In this document: positions 39,454 through 47,727 of the stretch, in pieces
Position numbering within the stretch: position 1 is the stretch's first letter
Layout: the number at the start of each line of letters is the position of its first letter
From: a bacterium
GTDB taxonomy: Bacteria > Planctomycetota > UBA1135 > UBA2386
Length of the DNA: 64,000 nucleotides
Direction of reading: 5' to 3'
Assembly (NCBI GenBank): GCA_030432695.1
Contig: JAUILN010000008.1
Location: 462,479 to 526,478 of the forward strand
Translations under genes and position numbers: made by a program
Notes under the pieces: generated by a model
Told to the model about the DNA's origin: nothing
Seen by the model: only the letters and a program-made list of their open reading frames with translations
Databases searched by the model: none

Positions 39454-40718
39454 CAGCACGTTCCTCTGCCGGCCGGCGCCCCGCCGCGGCGCGCCGCGCC
39501 AAGACCTCCTCCCGCACCGCACCGAAGGTCGGAGTGTGGCTGTTCGGGGCCCGCGGCGGCCTCGCGACCACGGTGCTGACCGGCGCGCGGGCCGCGGCGC
39601 GCGGCCTGGTCGAGCCGATCGGACTGCTCACCGAGTCGCCGGCCTGCGCGGGGCTGGGGCTGACGCCACTCGACCGCCTGGTCTTCGGCGGCCACGAGGT
39701 CCGGCAGGGCTGCAGCGCCGACGCCGCTCGGGAGATCCACGAAGCGAACGGCACCATCCCCTACCCGCTGCTGAAGGCGCTGGCGAAGGACTACGCGGCG
39801 TTCGACCGCGAGGTCCAGCAGGGCACCGTCGCCAACTCCGGCGCGACGATCCGCCGCGTGACCGGCGCCGAGGAGGAGAAGACGACGCTCCGCGGCCAGG
39901 TCGACCGGCTGGCCGACGATCTCCGCGCATTCCAGCAGCGCAACCGCCTCGACCGGTTGGTCTGCGTCAACCTGACGTCGACCGAACCGAAGCTGAAGCA
40001 GACCCGCACCCACCGCTCGCTGGCCGCCTTCGACAAGGCGCTCGATGCCGACCGGCGCAGCGCCGTCCGCCCGTCGACGCTCTACGCCTACGCCGCCGCG
40101 TCGGTCGGCGCCCACTTCATCCACTTCACGCCGAGCGACGCGACCCTGATCCCCGCGGTCCGCGAGCTGTTCGAACAGCACGGCGCCGCCTACATGGGTT
40201 GCGACGGCAAGACCGGCGAGACCCTGGTGAAGTCGGCGCTGGCGCCGATGTTCCGCTACCGCAACCTGCGGGTGCTGAGCTGGCAGGGCTACAACATCCT
40301 CGGCGACCGCGACGGAGCCGTGCTCGCCGATACCGACAACAAGGCCAGCAAGGTCGAGTCGAAGGACCGCCTGCTGCAGAGCATCCTCGGCTACCCGCTG
40401 CACAGCCACGTCGGCATCGACTACGTGCCGTCGCTCGACGACCTGAAGACCGCCTGGGACTTCATCCACTTCCAGGGGTTCCTCGGCTTCAAGATGTCGA
40501 TGCAGTTCACCTGGCAGGGCGCCGACGCGATCCTCGCCGCACCGCTGGTGCTCGACATGGTCCGCTTCGCAGAGCTGGCCGCGCGCCGCGGGGAGAGCGG
40601 CCCGATGAAGCACCTGGCGTGCTTCTTCAAGAGCCCGCTCGACGTCGCGGAACACGACCTGCACGCGCAGTGGCACACGCTGACCGACTACCTGCGGCGC
40701 GCAGCCCCGTCCGCGTGA
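39450..40718 (+). CDS. ino1: Inositol-3-phosphate synthase (myo-inositol-1-phosphate synthase)
   Basis: NAD-dependent isomerase turning glucose-6-phosphate into inositol-3-phosphate. 422 residues, in the range of bacterial and archaeal forms. A basic 25-residue N-terminal tail precedes the NAD site VWLFGARGGLATTVLTG. Further family blocks are VCVNLTSTEP, YAYAAASVGAHFIHFTPSD, YMGCDGKTGETLVKSALAP, SWQGYNILGDRDGAVL and the C-terminal MSMQFTWQGADAILAAPLVLD. The ATG overlaps the fabH stop (ATGA). The neighbours suggest inositol lipids or inositol-based solutes, but no phosphatidylinositol synthase is in view. Confidence 0.92.
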   Translation: MTARSSAGRRPAAARRAKTSSRTAPKVGVWLFGARGGLATTVLTGARAAARGLVEPIGLLTESPACAGLGLTPLDRLVFGGHEVRQGCSADAAREIHEANGTIPYPLLKALAKDYAAFDREVQQGTVANSGATIRRVTGAEEEKTTLRGQVDRLADDLRAFQQRNRLDRLVCVNLTSTEPKLKQTRTHRSLAAFDKALDADRRSAVRPSTLYAYAAASVGAHFIHFTPSDATLIPAVRELFEQHGAAYMGCDGKTGETLVKSALAPMFRYRNLRVLSWQGYNILGDRDGAVLADTDNKASKVESKDRLLQSILGYPLHSHVGIDYVPSLDDLKTAWDFIHFQGFLGFKMSMQFTWQGADAILAAPLVLDMVRFAELAARRGESGPMKHLACFFKSPLDVAEHDLHAQWHTLTDYLRRAAPSA

Positions 40719-40744
40719 CCGGCGTGAGCGGGTAGATTGCCGGC

Positions 40745-42082
40745 ATGCGCGCCGCGTCCCTCGCCCTGGCCCTGCTCGCCCTCGGGGCCTTCGCCTCCGC
40801 CCAGGCTCCCCGCGTGGTTCGCCTCGAGCCCGCATACGGTTCGCACGAGGTCGACCCGGGAACGCATCGGCTGCGCGTCGCCTTCGACCAGGACATGGAC
40901 ACCACGGTCGGCTGGTCGGTCTGCGGCGGCGGCGAGAGCTTCCCCGAGGTGGCATCCGTCGGCTGGCTCGACGCGCGCACGCTGCAGCTGCAGGTCCGCC
41001 TGAAGCCAGGGCAGAGCTACCGGATGGAGCTGAACTGCGCCGGCTCGTCGCAACGACTCGCCAACCCGGCGGGCATCAAGGTCGCCCCGACGCCCTGGGA
41101 GTTCGTCACCGCCGGTGAGGAGGTCTCACCGTTCTCCGCCGAGGAACAGCAGGCCCGCAACGCGGCCTCGCTCGCCGAGATCGAGGCCGCGATCGACCGC
41201 TTCTACTCGTACCGCGACCGCGTGGTCGACGACTGGGACGCCCGCTTCGCCGCGCGCCGCGACGCCTTGCTGGCCGCGAAGACCGACCGCCGATTCGCCG
41301 CCGAGCTGAAGGAACTGCTCGCCGCTGCCGAGGATCCGCATCTGTGGATCGGCAAGGACGGCGCCCGCGAGCCCACCTTCCGTAGCGACCGGTTCCGGAA
41401 CGTCGACGTCTCCTTGCTCCCCGAACGCGTCGAGGGCTTCGAAAGGTGGAACGACGTGGTCTGGATCGGCCGCTTCGCGCACGACGGCGGCGACATCGGC
41501 TACCTCGCGCTGACGACCCTCGACGGCGGCCGCACCCGGGACGTCCGCGAAGGCCTCGAGGCGCTCGAGGAGCTGTCCGACTGTGCCGGCCTGATCCTCG
41601 ACCTGCGCTTCAACGGCGGCGGCGCCGAGCTGCTGGCGATGCAGTTCGCAGCCTGGTTCGCGACCGAGCCCTCGGTCTACGCCCGACAGGTCACCCGTGA
41701 CCCCGAGACCGGCGCCTGGGACCAGCAGGGCGAACGCCGGCTGATCGTCAACGACGCGCCGAAGCGCTTCGACCGACCGGTGGCCGCGCTGATCGGCAAG
41801 GGAGTCGTCAGCAGCGCCGAGGGCTTCGCGCTGATGCTGCGCCAGTGCCCGAACGTGACCCTGATCGGCGAGTCGACCTTCGGCTCGAGCGCCAATCCGC
41901 AGCCCCACCTGCTCACCAACGGCTACGAGGTCTGGCTGCCGTCGTGGCGCGCGCTCGACGCCGAGGGGAAGATGATCGAAGGCGTGGGCATCGCGCCCGA
42001 CGTCCTGGTGGAGACCACCGCCGAGGACTTCGCGGACGGCGATCCGATCCTGGCCCGCGCCCTCGAGCATCTGCAGCGCTGA
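40745..42082 (+). CDS. Secreted S41-family peptidase with N-terminal Big-like domain
   Basis: 445 residues with a signal peptide (MRAASLALALLALGAFASAQ). An Ig-like domain (about 22-120, RVVRLEPAYGSHEVDPG, LRVAFDQDMDTTVGW) resembles bacterial Big_5 modules. The S41 domain has IGYLALTTLDGG, LILDLRFNGGGAELLAM, and IGKGVVSSAEGFALML with the catalytic Ser at 357. The segment LIGESTFGSSANPQ lacks the Lys found after it in C-terminal processing proteases, so a tricorn/IRBP-type serine-histidine arrangement is more likely. It sits between ino1 (26 bases) and trpS (8 bases) in one operon. Confidence 0.85.
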   Translation: MRAASLALALLALGAFASAQAPRVVRLEPAYGSHEVDPGTHRLRVAFDQDMDTTVGWSVCGGGESFPEVASVGWLDARTLQLQVRLKPGQSYRMELNCAGSSQRLANPAGIKVAPTPWEFVTAGEEVSPFSAEEQQARNAASLAEIEAAIDRFYSYRDRVVDDWDARFAARRDALLAAKTDRRFAAELKELLAAAEDPHLWIGKDGAREPTFRSDRFRNVDVSLLPERVEGFERWNDVVWIGRFAHDGGDIGYLALTTLDGGRTRDVREGLEALEELSDCAGLILDLRFNGGGAELLAMQFAAWFATEPSVYARQVTRDPETGAWDQQGERRLIVNDAPKRFDRPVAALIGKGVVSSAEGFALMLRQCPNVTLIGESTFGSSANPQPHLLTNGYEVWLPSWRALDAEGKMIEGVGIAPDVLVETTAEDFADGDPILARALEHLQR

Positions 42083-42090
42083 CGACCCCG

Positions 42091-43437
42091 ATGACGACCG
42101 AACCCGCCCCGACCAAGCCCCGCATCCTGTCGGGCGTCCAGCCCTCCGGCCGCCTGCACCTCGGCAACTACTTCGGCGCGATCCGTCGCCACGTGGCGAT
42201 GCAGGACGAGGGCGAGTGCTTCTACTTCATCGCCGACTACCATGCGCTGACCAGCGTGCGCGACGCAGCGCAGCTCCGCGAGTTCACCCGCGACGTCGCG
42301 CTGACCTACCTGGCCTGCGGCCTCGACCCGGACAAGGCGACGTTCTACCGCCAGTCCGACGTGCCCGAGGTCTGCGAGCTCACCTGGCTGCTGCTGACGG
42401 TCACCAGCATGGGCCTCCTGGAGAAGGGCCACAGCTACAAGGAGAAGGTCGCCCGCGGCATCACCCCGTCGGCCGGCCTGTTCACCTACCCGACGCTGAT
42501 GGCCGCCGACATCCTCGGGCCGCGCAGCCACCTGGTGCCGGTCGGCCAGGACCAGGACCAGCACGTCGAGATGGCGCGCGACATGGCGCAGTCGTTCCAC
42601 CACGCCTTCCCGACCGCCGAGCCGGTGTTCGTGATCCCGGAATCGCGGATCGGCGAGGGCGCCAGGGTGCCGGGCACGACGTTCGAGAAGGGCACGGTGC
42701 TGGCCGTGACGACCACGATCGAGCCGATCCGGCTGGATGGCAGCGCGGTCGACGTCGAGGCCTACGTCCGCGCGCTCCGCGAGCTGGTCACCGCGCTGCT
42801 CGCCGCCGCGGGCGACGACGAACTGAAGGACACCGAGGCGCTCGACGCGGCCCTCGCCGCGGCACACGAGGCGCGGATCCCCGGCGTGACGGTTCTCGAG
42901 CGCTCGCTGCGCACGGTCGCCGAGAACCCCGGCGAGCGGATCGTGCAGAGCAGCCGCGACGGCCGCATCGGCCTGGAGTTCCACGTGCCGATGGACCGCG
43001 TGGTGTTCGTCACCAAGGGCGGTCGTCGCCAGGCCGCCAAGATGTCGAAGAGCTACGGCAACACCATCGCGATCTTCGACGAGGGCAAGCCGCTCAAGAA
43101 GAAGGTCATGGGCATCGAGACCCGACTCCTCGAACTCGAGGACCCGCTCGACCACGAGGAGGACCTGGTCTTCAAGCTCTACTCGCTGTTCGCCGACCAG
43201 GAGGAACTCGCCGAGATGCGCGGCCACTACGAGCGCGGCGGCTTCGGCTTCGGCAACGCCAAGAAGGCGCTGCTGGCGAAGATCAACGAGCTGTTCGAAC
43301 CGTTCCGCGAACGCCGCAAGGCGCTCGAGGCCGAACCGCGGCTCGTCGAAGACGTCCTTCAGACCGGCGCAGACAAGGCTCGAGTCGTGTTCCGCGACAC
43401 CCTCGACCGCGCACGCGCAGCCTGCGGACTGGACTGA
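42091..43437 (+). CDS. trpS: Tryptophanyl-tRNA synthetase with a large insertion
   Basis: Class I synthetase charging tRNA-Trp. The HIGH-like motif is HLGN (23-26) in PSGRLHLGNYFGAI. The Trp-binding part is intact (FYRQSDVPEV, SAGLFTYPTLMAADIL, VPVGQDQDQHVEMARDMA), and KMSKS is at 317-321. Usual bacterial TrpRS has about 330 residues with KMSKS near 195, so this 448-residue enzyme carries about 115-120 extra residues between PESRIGEGARVPG and the KMSKS loop. The extra part mixes helices and a strand-rich end (GRIGLEFHVPMDRVVFVTKGG). No second trpS is visible here. Last gene of the fabH operon. Confidence 0.93.
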   Translation: MTTEPAPTKPRILSGVQPSGRLHLGNYFGAIRRHVAMQDEGECFYFIADYHALTSVRDAAQLREFTRDVALTYLACGLDPDKATFYRQSDVPEVCELTWLLLTVTSMGLLEKGHSYKEKVARGITPSAGLFTYPTLMAADILGPRSHLVPVGQDQDQHVEMARDMAQSFHHAFPTAEPVFVIPESRIGEGARVPGTTFEKGTVLAVTTTIEPIRLDGSAVDVEAYVRALRELVTALLAAAGDDELKDTEALDAALAAAHEARIPGVTVLERSLRTVAENPGERIVQSSRDGRIGLEFHVPMDRVVFVTKGGRRQAAKMSKSYGNTIAIFDEGKPLKKKVMGIETRLLELEDPLDHEEDLVFKLYSLFADQEELAEMRGHYERGGFGFGNAKKALLAKINELFEPFRERRKALEAEPRLVEDVLQTGADKARVVFRDTLDRARAACGLD

Positions 43438-43456
43438 CCCCGGTCCCTGGTCCTGC

Positions 43457-45157
43457 TCAGAACGAGATCGCCGTCCCGCCGTTCTGCTCGGCGAGCTGGC
43501 GCATGAAGTCGGCGCCCGACATGCCGACGATCTCGGCGAAGCGGCGCTCGTCCTCCGGCGGGCCGGAGATGTAGACCGTGTTGATCTTCAGACGCGAGTA
43601 GCGGTTGGTCTCGGCGACGAGCCGCAGGATCTGCTTGGGATCCTGGACCTCACCCAGCGACGGCAGACCGTCGGAGAGGATGAACACCTCGTCGACCGTG
43701 GCGCCGTAACGCGAACCGTAGACCAGCGACTCCCAGGCCAGACCGTCGTGCATCGCCGACCACAGGTTGGTGCCACCGTCGGCACGGAGGTCGTCGGCCC
43801 ACTTGTCGAAGGTCTTCTTGTTGCGCTCCGAGGCCTCCACCAAGCCCTTCTTCCACAGCTCCGAGCTGTTGGAGAAGCGCACGCAGTTGAATTGCTGGTC
43901 GATGGTCAGCCGAGCGACCACCCGCTTCAGCTCGCCCTTGGCGGCATCCATCTTGTTGGAGTAGTTCGCCGCATCCGACGACGGATTCCGACCATGGATC
44001 GGCGCCGCCATGCTGCCGGAGCTGTCGACGACGAACAGCACGCGGCTGCCGCGGACCGGGATGCCGAAGAAGTCGTTCTCGGTGACGGTCTCGTTCGGCC
44101 CGCCCTTGCCCTCGACCTTCTCCGGGACGTCGGCGACCACGAACTCGTTCTTCACCGTCCCCCACCACTCGCGCCACTTCTCGGGCTGCTCCATCGCGAA
44201 GACCGCGCCGGTCAGTGACTTCAGCGCGTCGTGGGCAGCGTGACGTAGCGTGCCCGAGACCTTCTCCTCGTCGAGCTTCTTCTCCTGCCAGCGCTCGAGC
44301 ACCTCGATCAGCGCCGGCACCGACTGCGCGCTGCGCACTCGCATCAGCAGTTCGCAGGCTTCGACGTCGGTCCGCCAGGTGCAGCGACCGAGCACGCCGA
44401 TGGCGCTGTCGGCGATGCGCCGCAGGACGTCTTCGTCCACGGCCTCCTTGTGCTGCTCGACGATCGCGCGCATCGCGATCAGGATCATCGCCGCGACCGC
44501 GTCCTCCTGCTCGCTACCCAACGCCTTGATCAGCGCCGGCGCCGCGAAGCGGTTCTTGCCGTTCGAGCAGGCATCGGCACCGGCCAGCCGCACCAGACCG
44601 TCCTCGGCACCCAGCGCCGCCTCGATCAACGTCTCGTACTTCTTGTCGTCCCGACGCCCGAGCGCACGCACTGCCGCGGCCCGCTCCAGCTCGTCGGCCT
44701 TGTCGTCGCGGGCGACCGATTCGATGAAGGCGAGCGCCTCGGTGCTGCCGAGCCGGTCGATCGCATCGTCACCGACCTTGGCCACCGACGCCGGCATCGC
44801 CTCCGGGGTGTCGATCCTGCCGCCACCGAGAGAGACGCCCACCAACTCGATCAGCAGCTCGGCGACCTCCGCGTTGTCGGTCTTCTCCATCCGGCGGCAG
44901 ATCGTCTCGAGTTCCTCGAGGTGACCGATCGCCTGCGCCCGCTCCTTCGGCACGCAACCGAACTTCACGCCAGGCGACGAACTCTGGATGCGCGGCTTGG
45001 ACAAGTCGAGCTTGCCGCTGCCATACATCTTGGTCCACAGCGACAGCGCCTTCTCGGGCTCGGCCTTCTGGGCGGACAGGGGCGCGACGAGGACGCAGGC
45101 GACCAGCGCGGCGAGCGCCAGCGGCCAACGCGTCCGGAACGGAACGGGGTGGGTCAT
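43457..45157 (-). CDS. Secreted HEAT-repeat + von Willebrand factor A protein
   Basis: 566 residues. There is an N-terminal signal peptide (WPLALAALVACVLVAPLSAQ). Helical HEAT-like repeats cover about 60-320 (ELERAAAVRALGRRDDK, VRLAGADACSNGKNRFAAPALIKAL). A VWA domain follows from about 370 with the MIDAS motif DSSGS (378-382), GGTNLWSAMHDGL and FILSDGLPS. It is likely an extracytoplasmic protein-binding scaffold. It converges on trpS with 19 bases between and is monocistronic. The 155 bases upstream to the PIG-L gene hold nothing evident. Confidence 0.87.
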   Translation of the reverse strand: MTHPVPFRTRWPLALAALVACVLVAPLSAQKAEPEKALSLWTKMYGSGKLDLSKPRIQSSSPGVKFGCVPKERAQAIGHLEELETICRRMEKTDNAEVAELLIELVGVSLGGGRIDTPEAMPASVAKVGDDAIDRLGSTEALAFIESVARDDKADELERAAAVRALGRRDDKKYETLIEAALGAEDGLVRLAGADACSNGKNRFAAPALIKALGSEQEDAVAAMILIAMRAIVEQHKEAVDEDVLRRIADSAIGVLGRCTWRTDVEACELLMRVRSAQSVPALIEVLERWQEKKLDEEKVSGTLRHAAHDALKSLTGAVFAMEQPEKWREWWGTVKNEFVVADVPEKVEGKGGPNETVTENDFFGIPVRGSRVLFVVDSSGSMAAPIHGRNPSSDAANYSNKMDAAKGELKRVVARLTIDQQFNCVRFSNSSELWKKGLVEASERNKKTFDKWADDLRADGGTNLWSAMHDGLAWESLVYGSRYGATVDEVFILSDGLPSLGEVQDPKQILRLVAETNRYSRLKINTVYISGPPEDERRFAEIVGMSGADFMRQLAEQNGGTAISF

Positions 45158-45312
45158 GCGAGAGGCCTGGGAACGGGCCCCGGCGACGGGGGAGACGCCG
45201 CGGCCCGGAGTGGGCGGGGAGGGATCTGGGCGAGGAGTGTAGACCAGGGGACTCGTGACGTCATCGAAGTCACGCGCGCCCGGGGGCCACGGCGGAGCGC
45301 CTGGGGATGGGC

Positions 45313-47625
45313 TCACCTCCCGCCCAGCAGATTCGCCAGGATCCGCGCCGCGCCGACATGCCCGCGGCGCAGCTGCCGGTACAGCGCCAGGGAACAGTGG
45401 ATCCAGTCGCCGCGGCCGTAGCGGGCGTGCAGCAACGCCCCGTCCAGCTCTTCCTCGCCGGTGTCGTGCATCGCCATCAGCGGCACCCAGGCGACGTCGC
45501 GCTCGGCGGGGAAGTTCAGTCCGCGCTCCTGGACCCAGCCGTCGAAGTCCGTCGGGCCGATCCGGAACGGCTGGTTCCAGAGCGGATGCGCCGGCTCGAG
45601 CAGGGTCACCGCGGCGTCCTCCTCGCTGACCCGCGCCCGCCCGACCTGCAGGGCGAACGGCGCCAGCATCGGGTGGCCCGGGGCCTCGTTCCACTCGCGC
45701 TCCTTGTGGTAGCACGTGATCACCCGCCCGCCGGCGCGCACGAACGCCAGCAGGCGCTCGCGGTGGTTGGCGAGGTCGGGGCGGTGCTGGTAGGCGCGGA
45801 TATCGAGGAACAGCGTGGTGAAACTGGTGAGTTCCGCGACCGCGAGACCGGCCTCGTCGAGGACCTCGTAGTCGACGCCGAGGTCGGCCAAGCAGCGCTC
45901 GGTCGAGTCCTCCGGCCCGCGGATCAGGCCGACCCGCAGTCGCGCCAACTCGTCGGGGACCGCGAAGGGCTGCAGGGTCGCGACCGCCCGCGCCCGGTCG
46001 CCGAGTCGGGCCAGGATCTCGATCGGACCGCCATCCAGACCCTTCCCCTGACCTTCGTCGCCTGCCGCCGCCTCGCGGCGCTCGACCCGCACCAGCACCC
46101 GAGCGGTGCTGGCGCCGGGCTCCAGCACGATCCGCGACGGAAACGCCTCGACCTCGAGACCAGCCGGCGCGCGCAGTCGGACATCGCCCTCGAATCGTCC
46201 CTCGCCGTGGTGCTCGACCTCGAGCGACAGCACCCGCCGCCAGGTCCGGCCGACCGGGACATAGCCGGCACTGCGTTCGAAGCGCAGCTCCTCCGCCGGC
46301 GCGATCCGCACCGCGAGGGTGCGGCCCAGGCGCACCGGCACACCATCGCCGAGCTCGAACCGCGCCTCGATCCGGAAGGTCGCCATCCGGGTCAGATCCA
46401 ACAACGGATCAGCCGCCGCCGACTCCGGCAGCCCCAGGTCGAGCTCCGCCCAGCCGGTCTCGGGATCCACCGCCGCCGACTCCGAACCGCACCAGGCGGT
46501 GAACTCCGAGGCGCCGGGGCCGCGCAAGGCCACTCGCACCCCGAGCAGCCCGCCGAGCGGCAGCTCCTCGGCGCGGGTCGCGAATTCGAGCTGCGCGCCT
46601 TCGCCGAGCGCCGCGACCCGTTCGAGGGCCTCGATCCGGCGGTCGAGGCGCCGCGCGACGTCGCCGCTCTCGACCCGACGGTGCGCATCGCGCAGCGCCG
46701 GCAACAGCTCGAGCGCCACTGCCACCCGCTCGCGACGCGGCCGATCGGGCGCCGCCAGCTCGTCGAAACTGCGCCGGAGTGCGGTGAGGTCGAGACCACG
46801 GCGGGCCAACTCCGCCGCACCTTGGCCGTCGACCAGCACCGACCCGAGGCGCGCCAGCGGAGGGCCCGCGTCGCGCTCGGGATCCGGCACCAGCTGGCGC
46901 CAGCGATCGACCCGGACGTTGGTCGGATCGTGCGGACGCCACGGCCCCTGGCTCTGGTGCAGAACCCAGGCCTCGTGCGCCTGCCGCGCGTAGGTCGCGC
47001 CGCGCACCGGGTCGACCTCGCGGGGATCGAGTTCGAACAGACCCGCACCCTCCTCGCTGCTGCCCGCCCGGCGGTAGAGCGGCAGCCCGCGCTGCTCGCA
47101 GGCCAGCCGCGCCGCCCAGGCGACCGCACGGTGATGGCCGTGGCCCTGGTCGATCGCGTGGTTGGTGACCACCACGTCGGGCTGGACCGCGTCGATCACC
47201 GCGGCGATGCGCTCGGCGGTCGCATCGCGCCCCCACACTCCGAGCGTCTCCTCGAGCGTCTTCGAGTAACCGAAGTCGGGGAAGCCGAGCCAGCGGACCT
47301 CGGTGCCATAGCGGTCGGCCGCGAGCAGGGTCTCGCGGGCCCGGATCGCGGCGAGGCGACGACCGATCTCCGAGCCGACTGCGTTCTGCCCACCTTCACC
47401 GCAGGTCGCGTAGGCGGTGACGGTGCGCACACCGTGCGCATGACGCAGCAGCACCATCGTCCGTGCCGACTCGTCGTCGGGATGGGCGGCGAGGTTGAGC
47501 ACCACCGCGTCGCTGCCCGCATCGCGGACCGCCTGCTGGAAGGCGACCTCCCCGCCGAAGGGATCCTGGGGCGACAGGGTCGCGGCGAGGACGGCGAGAG
47601 CCGGCACGGCGGAGCTCAGCAGCAT
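45313..47625 (-). CDS. Secreted PIG-L family deacetylase with C-terminal GATase-like domain
   Basis: 770 residues. A signal peptide is followed by the PIG-L (LmbE-like) zinc deacetylase domain: AHPDDE at 47-52 and the second metal site NHAIDQGHGHHRAV at about 155-168. A central beta-rich region (about 360-500) resembles NEW3/Ig-like modules (VEVEAFPSRIVLEPGAS type). The C-terminal part has the class-I glutamine-amidotransferase-like fold (LRVGLIRGPEDSTER, FVRAGGRVITCYHKE, HPLWNQPFRI). It probably removes N-acetyl groups from a sugar or glycan outside the cytoplasm. It is divergent from the cytochrome c gene. Confidence 0.88.
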   Translation of the reverse strand: MLLSSAVPALAVLAATLSPQDPFGGEVAFQQAVRDAGSDAVVLNLAAHPDDESARTMVLLRHAHGVRTVTAYATCGEGGQNAVGSEIGRRLAAIRARETLLAADRYGTEVRWLGFPDFGYSKTLEETLGVWGRDATAERIAAVIDAVQPDVVVTNHAIDQGHGHHRAVAWAARLACEQRGLPLYRRAGSSEEGAGLFELDPREVDPVRGATYARQAHEAWVLHQSQGPWRPHDPTNVRVDRWRQLVPDPERDAGPPLARLGSVLVDGQGAAELARRGLDLTALRRSFDELAAPDRPRRERVAVALELLPALRDAHRRVESGDVARRLDRRIEALERVAALGEGAQLEFATRAEELPLGGLLGVRVALRGPGASEFTAWCGSESAAVDPETGWAELDLGLPESAAADPLLDLTRMATFRIEARFELGDGVPVRLGRTLAVRIAPAEELRFERSAGYVPVGRTWRRVLSLEVEHHGEGRFEGDVRLRAPAGLEVEAFPSRIVLEPGASTARVLVRVERREAAAGDEGQGKGLDGGPIEILARLGDRARAVATLQPFAVPDELARLRVGLIRGPEDSTERCLADLGVDYEVLDEAGLAVAELTSFTTLFLDIRAYQHRPDLANHRERLLAFVRAGGRVITCYHKEREWNEAPGHPMLAPFALQVGRARVSEEDAAVTLLEPAHPLWNQPFRIGPTDFDGWVQERGLNFPAERDVAWVPLMAMHDTGEEELDGALLHARYGRGDWIHCSLALYRQLRRGHVGAARILANLLGGR

Positions 47626-47727
47626 CGGCGCAGTCTATCTGCGAACGCGGCGCCGGGGCCGTGAAGTCCCGCCGCCGACCGGCCGCGCGGCGGAATGCCC
47701 CGGCCGCGCCGCTATCATCCGCGGGCG

